Positions 14,915 to 23,424 of a DNA stretch of 28,066 nucleotides are shown here, in pieces. Under the pieces are notes generated by a model. That model ran no database searches and had not been told where the DNA came from. It was given only the letters and a program-made list of their open reading frames with translations. The position numbers and the translations under genes are program-made. Where the stretch lies: IMG/VR virus record IMGVR_UViG_3300034198_003282, positions 1-28,066 of that record. One strand, 5' to 3'. The stretch comes from a virus. Position 1 is the stretch's first letter. Each line of letters opens with the position of its first letter.

Positions 14915-17900
14915 GGCCAGAATGTGAAACCGCCATCAAGACGGCGGCGCAGCGCGAATTGAGCAAAACGGAACTCGAAGCAATCGAGGAACGCATTAAT
15001 GCGGCGTTGCGCGACCTTTCGGTCAAGGACGAGGCGACGTTCCTGTCTATGCCGAAAGAACAGCGCCTGGTCGAAGCGGCCAAACTCGCCAAGGAATGGA
15101 TGCTCAAGGACGTGGTTCGCGCCCATGAGCAGTCGATCCAGGAAGCCGCGCGCAAGAACGACCTTTTCAATCGCGTCAGGATGACCAAGCCGGGGGCCGT
15201 TGGGCAGACATCGTACCTAGCCAACCGCATCATGGCGGTCGAAAACCGGACGCGCGCCATCGCAGCGAACTTTAACCGCCTGTTTGAAGGCTTCAGGGAA
15301 GCCGACACCGGCAAGGTCTTCGGCTTAATCCAAGACCCGGCCAAACAGCTTGAAATCGTCAAATCGCTTTACGGCGAGCCGTCGACGCCGGAAGCAAAAC
15401 GATTTGCCGACAGCACAAAAGCGGTGATGGACGCTCTGGCTGAAAGGTTTCAGCGCGCGGGCCTGACGCTGAACAAGCGTGAAGATTATCGCACGCCGCA
15501 GCCGCAAGATCCCGGCAAGGTCGCTGGCGTCAAACGCGACGAGTGGGTCAGCGACCACTTGGGATGGATCGACCGCCGCCAGTACGTCAAGTCGGACGGT
15601 TCTCGCATGAGCGAAGACGAAATTCGCGAAATGCTGAAGGAATCATACCGCAACATTGCGACGGACGGCGCGAACAAACGCGCGGAAGACGACAACGCCA
15701 CGGTCATCAAGTCGATGATTGTAGGAGCCAACAAGAACGCCCCACGGCGGCTGTTCTTCAAGGATGCGGCTTCGTGGTCAGCGGCCATGAACAAGTACGG
15801 CGTGACGAACAACCTGTATCAACTCATTCAGTCGCACATCCACTCGATGTCCAAAGACATCGCTATGGCCGAAGAGTTTGGCCGCAACGCACAGAACAAT
15901 TTCAACCAGGCGCTTGCGATTGCCAAGGTAGGTGATCTCGAAGCTGGCGCTGACGGGAACAAGTTGAACGCGCTGTCTGCCAGAACGGCGCACATGTACG
16001 ACGCTTACGTCCACCCGATGCGCCCTGAAAACGCCAATATGGCGAACACGATGGGCAATCTTCGCGGCTACATCAGTTCAGTGATGCTGGGCGGCGGCTG
16101 GATTTCATCTTTGCCTGATATTTCAACGATGATGCTGTCGGCGTCCGCCAACAACTTGCCCCAGATGCGCTTGTTCCGCAATTTCGTGATGGCGATGGCC
16201 CCAGGCGCAGAAAAAAACGATTTCCTGCACAAACTCGGCATTTGGTTTGAAGGGTTTCAGAGCGCGCACAATCGTCTCGCGGAAGAACAGTTTTCGTTTG
16301 GGTGGGGCCAATTCATGGCCGACACTCAATACAAGCTGATGATGCAGAACGCTTTTGACCGTGGAACAAGATCGGCCAACGCCATGGTCGTGATGCAGAC
16401 GATTGGCAAATTTACCCGCTCTCACGACGCCTTGGCGGCAGCAGACGGCGAAGCGAGATTTCTTGACGGCATGGGCGTCACGCAGGATTTGTGGGACGTG
16501 TGGCGGTCAGCCGATCTTGAAACCGGGCCGCGCGGTTTTACAGAACTGCTTTCCGCCGGAAAGATTTACGAGATACCGGACGCAAAACTCGACTCCATAG
16601 TCGAGAAGCGCGTGCAGGCGCGCAGCGAAACTCTGAAGGCTGAGATCGACCGGCGCAACGACCAGACCGCCAAAGAAAAAGAGTGGTACACAAAGGCTCG
16701 GGACAGGTTCGATGAGTCGCGGAACCGCGCTAACCGAATGCTGCGTGAGTTCGATGAGCGCCGCCAGAAGTACGTCGGTGACGCCAAGGAGATGGCCGAA
16801 GCGAACGCCGAACTCCTGCGCGCGAAGCTGGAGCGCGCGGAGGTCGAGCACGACATCGCCGGATACCTGAAGACGGAGACGGCCCAGGACCGCATTCAGC
16901 GGTTCCTTGAGCGCGTCGAGGACGGCGAGAACGTCGAGCGCCAGTTGGTCAAGGAGCGCGACCACCCCGACCGACTGCCCGACGCGGTGGTCGAGCGTTA
17001 CCAGAAGACACCATCCATCGGAGAGCGCGCGGCCAAAGGGGTTGAAGACTATGGCCGCAGCATCAACCGCACGGCTGAGAACCTGGGCGCGCGCAGGGCG
17101 AGGACCGAAGCGCGCATCAAGGCGGCAGAGAAGCGCATCGAGGAGATGAGCAAGAAGTACGACGCGGAAGTCCAGCGCAAGGCCAACGCGGTGGGCAAGC
17201 GTTTCGCCGCTGCCCTGAAAGACCTTCAGGAGATGGGCGAGCGTTACAAGGAACGCGCCGTAAAACGCAAGGAATACGCCGACGCCTTCCAAGCCAAGGT
17301 TGGCAAACTGCTCGGCGAAGAGCGGATAAAGATTAAGGACCAGGCAGCGGAGAAACTTCTTGAGGTGGCGTATGGCTACACTCAGAAGGCCGCGCGCGGT
17401 GCGTCAGGGGCCAGCATTGATGATCGCGTGGCGCTTGGATTAACCAGAAATCCGGCGGGGACGTTCTGGGGCGAAATGTTGCGTTTCGGCCTCCAGTTCA
17501 AGTCCGTGCCGCTTGGGGTATTCCGGGCGCAATTCGAGAACGTCAAAAACATGCCGACCGTTGGCGCAAAATCAGCCTATGCCGCCAAGTTGGTGGCCTA
17601 CACGATGCTGGCCGGTGCGGTAGGCTTGCAGATCAAAGCCCTTCTTAACGGCCAAGATCCCACAAACATGGACCTTTCGACCGAAGAAGGGCGCGCGTTC
17701 TGGATCAGAGCGATGGCATCCGGCGGCGGTCTTGGCTTTTACGGCGATCTTCTGGCGAACACCCAGAACCCTTACGGGCGCGACGGGGTAGCGGCGTTGT
17801 TGGGGCCAGCACCTGGAATTGCGGTCGATCTCGGCAAGCTGGCGCTCAACGAAATCCCGACCAAATTGTCCGAAGACAAGCCGGATGAAGCCGCCCTCAA

Positions 17901-18126
17901 ATCAGTGCAGTTCATCCGGCGCAACGCTGTGCCATTAATGAACACTTGGTACTTAAAGGGGGCGTTCAATCGCCTTGTTTACGATCAGCTTCAAGAAACG
18001 CTTGTCCCCGGCACCGTGGACCGTCACCAGAAGCGGATGGAAAGCAAGGGGGCGTCCTACTGGTGGGAGCCAGGGGAAACAGGCCCCGACCGCGCCCCGG
18101 ATTTAACCAAAGCCTACGAAGAGTGA
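14911..18126 (+). CDS. Large internal virion protein with long coiled-coil region
   Basis: At 1071 residues this is the largest protein here and takes the place of T7 gp16, the last core protein ejected into the host. It begins in the stop codon of the previous gene. Residues 1-560 are helical with conserved-looking motifs (WVSDHLGWIDRRQYV, YISSVMLGGGWISSLPDISTMM near 387-408). Residues about 563-806 are extremely charged, with long Arg/Glu/Lys heptad-like stretches (ARSETLKAEIDRRNDQ, RAKLERAEVEHDI, RARTEARIKAAEKRIEEM), indicating coiled coil. A hydrophobic segment (YTMLAGAVGLQIKALL) lies near 895-912. No enzymatic motif is seen. The assignment as ejection protein rests on length, place and composition. 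Confidence 0.75.
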   Translation: MRPECETAIKTAAQRELSKTELEAIEERINAALRDLSVKDEATFLSMPKEQRLVEAAKLAKEWMLKDVVRAHEQSIQEAARKNDLFNRVRMTKPGAVGQTSYLANRIMAVENRTRAIAANFNRLFEGFREADTGKVFGLIQDPAKQLEIVKSLYGEPSTPEAKRFADSTKAVMDALAERFQRAGLTLNKREDYRTPQPQDPGKVAGVKRDEWVSDHLGWIDRRQYVKSDGSRMSEDEIREMLKESYRNIATDGANKRAEDDNATVIKSMIVGANKNAPRRLFFKDAASWSAAMNKYGVTNNLYQLIQSHIHSMSKDIAMAEEFGRNAQNNFNQALAIAKVGDLEAGADGNKLNALSARTAHMYDAYVHPMRPENANMANTMGNLRGYISSVMLGGGWISSLPDISTMMLSASANNLPQMRLFRNFVMAMAPGAEKNDFLHKLGIWFEGFQSAHNRLAEEQFSFGWGQFMADTQYKLMMQNAFDRGTRSANAMVVMQTIGKFTRSHDALAAADGEARFLDGMGVTQDLWDVWRSADLETGPRGFTELLSAGKIYEIPDAKLDSIVEKRVQARSETLKAEIDRRNDQTAKEKEWYTKARDRFDESRNRANRMLREFDERRQKYVGDAKEMAEANAELLRAKLERAEVEHDIAGYLKTETAQDRIQRFLERVEDGENVERQLVKERDHPDRLPDAVVERYQKTPSIGERAAKGVEDYGRSINRTAENLGARRARTEARIKAAEKRIEEMSKKYDAEVQRKANAVGKRFAAALKDLQEMGERYKERAVKRKEYADAFQAKVGKLLGEERIKIKDQAAEKLLEVAYGYTQKAARGASGASIDDRVALGLTRNPAGTFWGEMLRFGLQFKSVPLGVFRAQFENVKNMPTVGAKSAYAAKLVAYTMLAGAVGLQIKALLNGQDPTNMDLSTEEGRAFWIRAMASGGGLGFYGDLLANTQNPYGRDGVAALLGPAPGIAVDLGKLALNEIPTKLSEDKPDEAALKSVQFIRRNAVPLMNTWYLKGAFNRLVYDQLQETLVPGTVDRHQKRMESKGASYWWEPGETGPDRAPDLTKAYEE

Positions 18127-18129
18127 CTT

Positions 18130-18143
18130 CCCGCCGTCGCGGG
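18130..18143 (+). other. Short GC hairpin before the tailspike gene
   Basis: CCCGC (18130-18134) pairs with GCGGG (18139-18143) around a CGTC loop, in the 55-base gap between the large internal protein and the tailspike. There is no T-tract, so a role as terminator is weakly supported; it could be an mRNA processing or stability element, or chance. Confidence 0.3.
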
Positions 18144-18181
18144 TGTTGTGATAAAAACAATCCAAACAGGAGACGCCTACA

Positions 18182-20860
18182 TTGACTGTCTCAACAACGA
18201 CATCCCGCGCAGACTACAACGGCAATGGCACGACCACGGCTTTCGCCGTGCCGTTCTATTTCCTGGACAACAGTCACCTGACGGTGCTGCGCACTCAGAT
18301 CACCACGGGCGTCATCACGACCCTGGCGCTGACCACCAACTACACAGTCACGGGCGCAGGCGTCTTCGCTGGCGGCACGGTGACGTGCCTTGTTGCGCCG
18401 ACCGCAGACCAGAAACTCTCCATCCTGCGCAACGTCCCGCTGACGCAGTTGAATACCTACGTCCCCAACGACCCCTTCCCCGCAGCCAGCCACGAACAGG
18501 CGCTCGACAAGCTGACGATGGAAGTGCAGCAGTTGGATGAGGCGCTCGACCGCGCGTTGACGTTGCCCGCCAACACGACAGCCGGAACCGTTTCGACCTC
18601 TCTTCCGACGCCAGCGGCCAATCAAGTGATCGGCTGGAATAACGCCGCGACGGGGCTTCAGAACATCGACGCCCAGACGCTGGCGACCATCGTGACGAGC
18701 GGCAACGCCTACACCGACATGTTCAGCGGCGACGGCGTGCAGACGGCGTTCAATCTCAGCAGCAACCCCGGTTCTGTCAGCAACCTGTCCGTCAGCATCA
18801 GCGGCGTGGTTCAGCGTCCGACCGTTGACTACACCTGGGTTAGCGGAACGACCCTGACATTCACGGCAGCACCTGCTTCCGGCACCAACAACATTCTCGT
18901 CCAGTACACCAACGCGCTCCCGCAGGGTGTGTCGGTCAAGGACGCGCAAACCTTCGATACCGTCGCCACGGTTACAGCGAGTTCCGTCGATGTCAGCGTG
19001 AACCACATCCGAACGGCTGGTTATTACGCCACCGGAGATGGAGGCGGCGCGCTGTACAAGCGGGTTACCTCGGGTTCCACTGGCGCTGGTACGCCCCGCA
19101 TAACATCCAACAGCGGCGTGGTGATCTGGGAACTGTCCGCCGACCCGATCCTCAACGTCCAGCAGTTCGGTGCCTACAACGACGACACCAATGCCGCGAC
19201 AACGACGGCGGCTTTCCAAGCTGCGGCGGCGTTCAGCAAAACCGTCTACGTGCCGCGCGGCACGTTTGCCATCAACGGCACGGTGGTCATCTCGCTGAAC
19301 GGCGCGTTCTGGTTTGGGGCGGGCCAGGACAACTCGACCATCACGTCATCATCGGCGTCTGCGCCGATGTTCACGATTAACGCTTTCTTGCAGGGCGTGC
19401 AGTTCCGCGACATGTTCCTGACCCGCAGCGTTGCGGCAACATCTGGCGGTCACGGCATCTCGTCCGGTGGCGTCTCCATCGGCAAAGCAACATTCGAGAA
19501 CCTGCGCATCAAGAACCAGTGGAACGGCATGAACCTCGGCCCGACCGATTGGAGCAAGATCAGCCACGTTACATGCGAGAACAATTACAACATTGGTTTT
19601 GCGATTGTTTGCACCGCCACTGACGGAACGTCCCAGTGGTATCTTCAGAACTGCCTCGCTCAGTTCAACACGACCCAGGGTTATCTCTGGCAAGCGGTTA
19701 GCGGCCCAGCGCAGATGCTTGTCGGCACGATGGAGAACTGCGCAACCTATGCCAACACGGGGGTCGGCTGCGGGTTCATCGGTTTGGCTGGCGTGCCGCT
19801 CAACGACGTGCGCATCGACGGTGGCTTCTACGGCGATTCCGGCAACTCGGAAATCTACCTCGACACCTACGGCGATCAGCACATGATCGCCAACGCCTTT
19901 GTCGAACTCGCCGGAACCGGGCTCACTGGTCGGACGTTCTCGACGCCAGCTTCAAACATCGGCAACGGCGTTGAATGTACGGCGAATAACAGCGGCGTTC
20001 TGATAAGCAACCTGCACATCAACGGATGCAGCCGAAACGGTATTCGGTCTTCAGCCGGTACGATCAACGTCGCCAACACGCGCGTCACGAATTGCGGTCA
20101 GTCGGCAACGGCTGGCGAGCGCAACGGCGTTTATGCTTCGGCTGGGCGAGCCACAGTTGTCGGCGGGCGGTTCAGCAATACGTCAGGCGTTTCGCAATCG
20201 TTTGGCGTCCGCGCAGCAGACGGTTCCAACATAACAATCGTTGGCGCAGACCTGACCAACAACGGCACGTCGGCAACCAGTTTCGACGCCAACGGTACGA
20301 GCGCAACGATTGTCGGCTGTCTGCCGAACACGCTTAACACTGAAGTCCCCATCATCCAAGTCAACGCTGGCACCGCCGCTGCCCCGACCATCACGACGGA
20401 TGGCGACCCAAACACCGGCATCTACTTCGTCGCCGCCGACAAGGTTGGCGTTACCACTGGCGGTACGCTGCGCGCCACGTTTAGCGACAACGGCAGCGTG
20501 GCAATCGGATCAGCCAACACCATCCCTGGCGCGACCGGGTACTCGGCGTTTTTGTCGCTCGCCTCAAACAACGCTGGCATCGGCAGTCCTGCCGCAAACG
20601 AGATCGGTATTGTCTGCGCGAACACGGAAGTTTTGCGATCCACATCAACGGGCAACAAACTCATTGGCAACCTCGGGTTTTACAATACGACCCCGATTGC
20701 GCAGCCAAACACGACAGGCACCACGACCGGCTTCACCGCCGGGACCGGAACTGCCGTCAACGACGCCAGCACGTTTACCGGTGGCGTCGGCACACGGGCG
20801 TATCGCATCAGCGATATTGTCAAGGCGTTGAAAGACCTCGGTTTGATTGCGTCATCATAA
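18182..20860 (+). CDS. Tailspike with beta-helix (pectate lyase-like) domain
   Basis: This 892-residue protein is the likely receptor-binding or polysaccharide-degrading spike. It starts at TTG with a good Shine-Dalgarno sequence (aggag, nine bases upstream); no in-frame ATG lies near. Residues 1-125 are a virion-anchor domain (SRADYNGNGTTTAF, ILRNVPLTQLNTYVPNDPFP, a helix QALDKLTMEVQQLDEALDRAL). A related beta unit repeats at 180-243 (FSGDGVQTAF...). From about 322 (LNVQQFGAYNDDTNAATTTAAFQ..., YVPRGTFAINGTV) a right-handed beta-helix follows, to about 700. The C-terminal part (GTAAAPTITTDGDPNTGIYF, then SDIVKALKDLGLI) resembles trimerisation ends of tailspikes. The substrate cannot be read from sequence. 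Confidence 0.85.
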   Translation: MTVSTTTSRADYNGNGTTTAFAVPFYFLDNSHLTVLRTQITTGVITTLALTTNYTVTGAGVFAGGTVTCLVAPTADQKLSILRNVPLTQLNTYVPNDPFPAASHEQALDKLTMEVQQLDEALDRALTLPANTTAGTVSTSLPTPAANQVIGWNNAATGLQNIDAQTLATIVTSGNAYTDMFSGDGVQTAFNLSSNPGSVSNLSVSISGVVQRPTVDYTWVSGTTLTFTAAPASGTNNILVQYTNALPQGVSVKDAQTFDTVATVTASSVDVSVNHIRTAGYYATGDGGGALYKRVTSGSTGAGTPRITSNSGVVIWELSADPILNVQQFGAYNDDTNAATTTAAFQAAAAFSKTVYVPRGTFAINGTVVISLNGAFWFGAGQDNSTITSSSASAPMFTINAFLQGVQFRDMFLTRSVAATSGGHGISSGGVSIGKATFENLRIKNQWNGMNLGPTDWSKISHVTCENNYNIGFAIVCTATDGTSQWYLQNCLAQFNTTQGYLWQAVSGPAQMLVGTMENCATYANTGVGCGFIGLAGVPLNDVRIDGGFYGDSGNSEIYLDTYGDQHMIANAFVELAGTGLTGRTFSTPASNIGNGVECTANNSGVLISNLHINGCSRNGIRSSAGTINVANTRVTNCGQSATAGERNGVYASAGRATVVGGRFSNTSGVSQSFGVRAADGSNITIVGADLTNNGTSATSFDANGTSATIVGCLPNTLNTEVPIIQVNAGTAAAPTITTDGDPNTGIYFVAADKVGVTTGGTLRATFSDNGSVAIGSANTIPGATGYSAFLSLASNNAGIGSPAANEIGIVCANTEVLRSTSTGNKLIGNLGFYNTTPIAQPNTTGTTTGFTAGTGTAVNDASTFTGGVGTRAYRISDIVKALKDLGLIASS

Positions 20861-20869
20861 GGTTCAGAT

Positions 20870-21469
20870 ATGCCCCAACAGGTAACAAACGACGTTATTG
20901 CAGCGAATGCGGTTACAGCAACCAGTGTTGCCACCGACGCCATCGTCACTGCGAAGATCTTGGATGCCAACGTGACGCCCGCCAAGCTGTCACAGCCCTT
21001 CACCTTGGCTACGGTGCAGGCGACGACCAGCGGTACGGAAAAGGATTTTGCCATCCCTGCCTGGGCGAAGCGCATCCGCGTCCTGCTGAATGGCGTGTCG
21101 TTGAATACAGCGCAGCCGCGCGTCAGGCTTGGTACATCGGGCGGCATTGTAAACACCGGTTACAACGGATCTGGCAGCGTCATTTCGAGCGCGGTGGTGA
21201 CGGCAACGTTGTCGGCTGGTTTCGACGTGTACCTGAACGCTGGCGCGGCTACAGCTGATTTGTACCACGGCGCATTTGAGATCAGCTTGGTCGATGCAGC
21301 CACCAACACATGGTCGGTCTACGGAGTGTTCTCCACGTCCAACGTCGCGCGCACGCACACGACGGCGGGAACCATCGCTCTCGCTGGCGCGCTGACCACG
21401 GTTCGCCTCACATCGACCAACGGCTCCGACGCCTTCGACGCTGGTTCCGTGAACGTGCTCTACGATTAG
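20870..21469 (+). CDS. Accessory tail fibre / receptor-binding protein candidate
   Basis: This 199-residue protein follows the tailspike by nine bases. Its first ~45 residues contain repeated short units (NAVTATSVATDAIVTAKILDANVTPAKL) of the kind found in shafts and trimer stems of tail fibres. The rest is a beta domain with FAIPAWAKRIRVLLNGVS and a later IALAGALTTVRLTSTNGSDAFDAGSVNVLYD, matching a C-terminal domain I know from many phage tail proteins. It is probably a small trimeric fibre or an accessory subunit attached near the spike. The host target is unknown. Confidence 0.65.
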   Translation: MPQQVTNDVIAANAVTATSVATDAIVTAKILDANVTPAKLSQPFTLATVQATTSGTEKDFAIPAWAKRIRVLLNGVSLNTAQPRVRLGTSGGIVNTGYNGSGSVISSAVVTATLSAGFDVYLNAGAATADLYHGAFEISLVDAATNTWSVYGVFSTSNVARTHTTAGTIALAGALTTVRLTSTNGSDAFDAGSVNVLYD

Positions 21470-21479
21470 GAGATGCCCA

Positions 21480-21686
21480 ATGACTGAACTCGACCCCATA
21501 CAGTTTGGCGAACTGAAGAAGCACGTTCAGTTGTTGGAAAATCAGGTTACGGAACTCCGTGAAGACGTGAAGAAATTGCTGGAGATGGCAAACAAATCCA
21601 AGGGAGGACTTTGGATGGGACTGACGTTCGCGTCGATGTTTGGCGGCGTCATTTCCTGGATCATTGGACACATCAGGATAGGGTGA
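21480..21686 (+). CDS. Holin-like protein with coiled coil and one membrane segment
   Basis: This 68-residue protein has an N-terminal charged heptad-rich stretch (FGELKKHVQLLENQVTELREDVKKLLEMA, about 9-37), a basic turn (NKSKGG), and one C-terminal hydrophobic segment of about 20 residues (LWMGLTFASMFGGVISWIIG). This is the plan of XhlA-like and related small phage lysis proteins. It lies three bases before the endolysin gene, which supports a holin or holin-partner role: making holes in the inner membrane to release or activate the lysozyme. A Shine-Dalgarno sequence ggag precedes the ATG. No second holin is visible in the window. Confidence 0.7.
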   Translation: MTELDPIQFGELKKHVQLLENQVTELREDVKKLLEMANKSKGGLWMGLTFASMFGGVISWIIGHIRIG

Positions 21687-21689
21687 TTT

Positions 21690-22205
21690 ATGCGGGAGAA
21701 TTTCAGGAGGGCTTTCGAGGCGGTCCTTAAACACGAGGGTGGTTACTCGGCCCACCCTCTCGACCCAGGCGGCGTAACCAACCTCGGCGTTACCAAGAAC
21801 GTCTGGCAGCATTGGGTAGGGCATCGGGTCAGCAACGACCAGATGCTGGCCCTCACGAAGGAAGACGTTGAGCCGCTTTACCGCGCCCACTTCTGGGACC
21901 GGATACGCGGCGACGAACTGCCGTCAGGCATCGACTACGTTATCTTTGACGCTGCCGTTAACTCTGGGCCAACGCGGGCCATCCGCTGGGCGCAGCAGGT
22001 GCTGGGCGTCGAACAGGACGCCAAGCTGGGACCAAGGACGATGGCCGCGATCCAGAAGGCAGACCGCCACAAGTTCATAGATGATTACTGTCTGAGGCGG
22101 TTGGGCTTCATGCAGCGCCTTCCGATCTGGACCACCTTCGGCAAGGGGTGGCGGCGGCGGGTCGATGAGGTCGAGGTTGCGGCCAGATCATTGGTCGCAA
22201 CCTGA
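21690..22205 (+). CDS. Endolysin, GH108-type N-acetylmuramidase
   Basis: This 171-residue protein hydrolyses peptidoglycan glycan strands at the end of infection. The family is recognised from LKHEGGYSAHPLDPGGVTNLGVT, with E16 in HEGGYS as catalytic residue, then YRAHFWDRIRGDELPSGIDYVIFDAAVNSGP (about 69-100). The second half (RAIRWAQQVLGV..DAKLGPRTMAAI) is the peptidoglycan-binding segment typical of this family. There is no signal peptide or N-terminal membrane anchor, so export depends on the holin just upstream. No Rz/Rz1 spanin genes are seen after it; the next stretch holds inverted repeats and the convergent integrase gene. Confidence 0.92.
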   Translation: MRENFRRAFEAVLKHEGGYSAHPLDPGGVTNLGVTKNVWQHWVGHRVSNDQMLALTKEDVEPLYRAHFWDRIRGDELPSGIDYVIFDAAVNSGPTRAIRWAQQVLGVEQDAKLGPRTMAAIQKADRHKFIDDYCLRRLGFMQRLPIWTTFGKGWRRRVDEVEVAARSLVAT

Positions 22206-22219
22206 AACCTATTGATTTG

Positions 22220-22262
22220 GCGGGGAAACTGATTCACATTGAGACACAACAACATTCCCCGC
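22220..22262. repeat. Inverted repeat after the endolysin gene
   Basis: GCGGGGAA (22220-22227) and TTCCCCGC (22255-22262) are perfect inverted copies 27 bases apart. This is the first of three inverted repeats in the short gap between endolysin and integrase. It could help terminate or stabilise late mRNA, or bind a protein; nothing more can be said. Confidence 0.45.
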
Positions 22263-22289
22263 GTCGGTGGTGTTCCTCCCTCCACCGAC
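22263..22289. repeat. Second inverted repeat before the late terminator
   Basis: GTCGGTGG (22263-22270) pairs with CCACCGAC (22282-22289) across an 11-base loop. It directly abuts the previous inverted repeat and lies seven bases before the terminator stem, giving a series of hairpins at the end of the late transcript. No T-tract follows it. Confidence 0.45.
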
Positions 22290-22293
22290 ACAC

Positions 22294-23415
22294 CTAGCCC
22301 CGCTCTCCCTCCAGAGCGGGGCTTTTTCTTTGCATTGCGATCATGATGCGGTCGGCGGTGGCGGTGGCCGCAGCCGTTGCTGCTTCCTCAACCAAGTGAG
22401 CATACCGCTTCGTGGTCTGCGTGGACTTGTGGCCCAGGAGTTCGCCGATCTGGCCCAGCGTCAGACCAGCGGACAGGGCCGCAGACGCAAACGAGTGCCG
22501 CAGGTCGTGCATCCGCAGGTCGGGACAACCAGCCTCAGTCCGCACCCGCTCCCACAATTTCTGCGGGGTCAGGATGCCGGTAATGGTGCCGGATGTGCGC
22601 GGCAGGCGGTCCAGAACGTCGCGCGCTGGCTCTGGCAGGTAGACCTGTTTCTCGCCCGTCTTGGAGTCTGGAAGGTGAATTGAGGCTCCGCTAATCCACT
22701 CCCAGCGCGCCGCCGCGATCTCGCCCTTGCGCGCGCCGGTCAGGATCAGGAGGTACAAGAACGCCACGGACGCCGGGTTGGCGGCGGCTTCCCGGTCCAA
22801 TATCTCGGCAATGCGTGCCGTCTCCTCGCCCGTCATGTAGCGGCGGCGTTTGTTTTCCTTGTACCGCTTCACGCCCCGGACGGGGGATCTCTCGATCCAC
22901 TCCAGCGGGCGGCAACCGAAGTTGAACATGCCCGACAGGAACGCCAAGACGCGGTTGGCTTCGATGGGGGTGCCCGCCATCCCTTCGTGGATGTCGGCAA
23001 TCATGGAGTACGTCACGTCGGCCACCTTCATGCGGCCAAGGCGTGGCTCGATGTGTAGCTTCCACTGCCTCTCGTAAGTGCTACCACTTTTGATACGCGA
23101 GGCGTGCCGTTGGTAGTACTCCTTCCAGAGGTCGGCGACGGTGGGGGCGGCGCGCTCCTCGGCGCGGTCGCGCGATGGGTCGCGGCCAGCGGCCACTTCG
23201 GCCAGCCACTCCTGCGCCACACGTCGCGCCTGGACCAGCGTGATCTGCCCGTGGGTGCCCAGCTTCGGCTTCCTCTGCTCGCCGCCCTTGGTGCGGTAGA
23301 ACAGGTAGAACCCGGCGCTCTCTTCAAAGACCCGCAGGTGCAGCCCGCGCACGGTCTTGTCGCGCAGGATGTCACCGGGCTTGGCGGTCCTGATATTCTT
23401 TTCGTTGAGTTCCAT
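22294..23415 (-). CDS. int: Tyrosine-family integrase
   Basis: This 373-residue site-specific recombinase inserts the phage into the host tRNA gene. Residues 1-90 match the N-terminal arm-binding domain of P4-type integrases (RDKTVRGLHLRVFEESAGFYLFYR), 91-180 the core-binding domain (VADLWKEYYQRHASRIKSGSTYERQW), and 190-373 the catalytic domain. All catalytic residues are visible: R229 (TGARKGE), K252 (DSKTG), H303 and R306 (HDLRHSFAS), H329 (LGHK) and the nucleophile Y338 (TTKRYAHL). The start ATG has an aggagg ribosome-binding site that abuts one of the TGGTC repeats. Its promoter candidates lie in the attP region just upstream. The 3' end overlaps the late terminator. Confidence 0.95.
   Translation of the reverse strand: MELNEKNIRTAKPGDILRDKTVRGLHLRVFEESAGFYLFYRTKGGEQRKPKLGTHGQITLVQARRVAQEWLAEVAAGRDPSRDRAEERAAPTVADLWKEYYQRHASRIKSGSTYERQWKLHIEPRLGRMKVADVTYSMIADIHEGMAGTPIEANRVLAFLSGMFNFGCRPLEWIERSPVRGVKRYKENKRRRYMTGEETARIAEILDREAAANPASVAFLYLLILTGARKGEIAAARWEWISGASIHLPDSKTGEKQVYLPEPARDVLDRLPRTSGTITGILTPQKLWERVRTEAGCPDLRMHDLRHSFASAALSAGLTLGQIGELLGHKSTQTTKRYAHLVEEAATAAATATADRIMIAMQRKSPALEGERG
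22296..22328 (+). terminator. Rho-independent terminator of the late unit
   Basis: A perfect 11-bp stem, AGCCCCGCTCT (22296-22306) with AGAGCGGGGCT (22313-22323), has a 6-base loop and is followed on the plus strand by TTTTCTTT. It stops late transcription before it runs through the integrase region. The stem lies inside the last codons of the convergent integrase gene (residues SPALEGERG). In the minus direction no T-tract follows, so it acts mainly for the plus strand. Confidence 0.9.
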
Positions 23416-23424
23416 CGACCCCTC

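Noticed and set aside
18130-18143. A true rho-independent terminator before the tailspike.
   Set aside because: The stem is only 5 bp and no T-tract follows, so it is kept only as a weak hairpin.
18191-19219. A 342-residue open frame antisense to the tailspike.
   Set aside because: It lies entirely opposite the tailspike N-terminus, which has clear domain features; its own composition is shadow-like.
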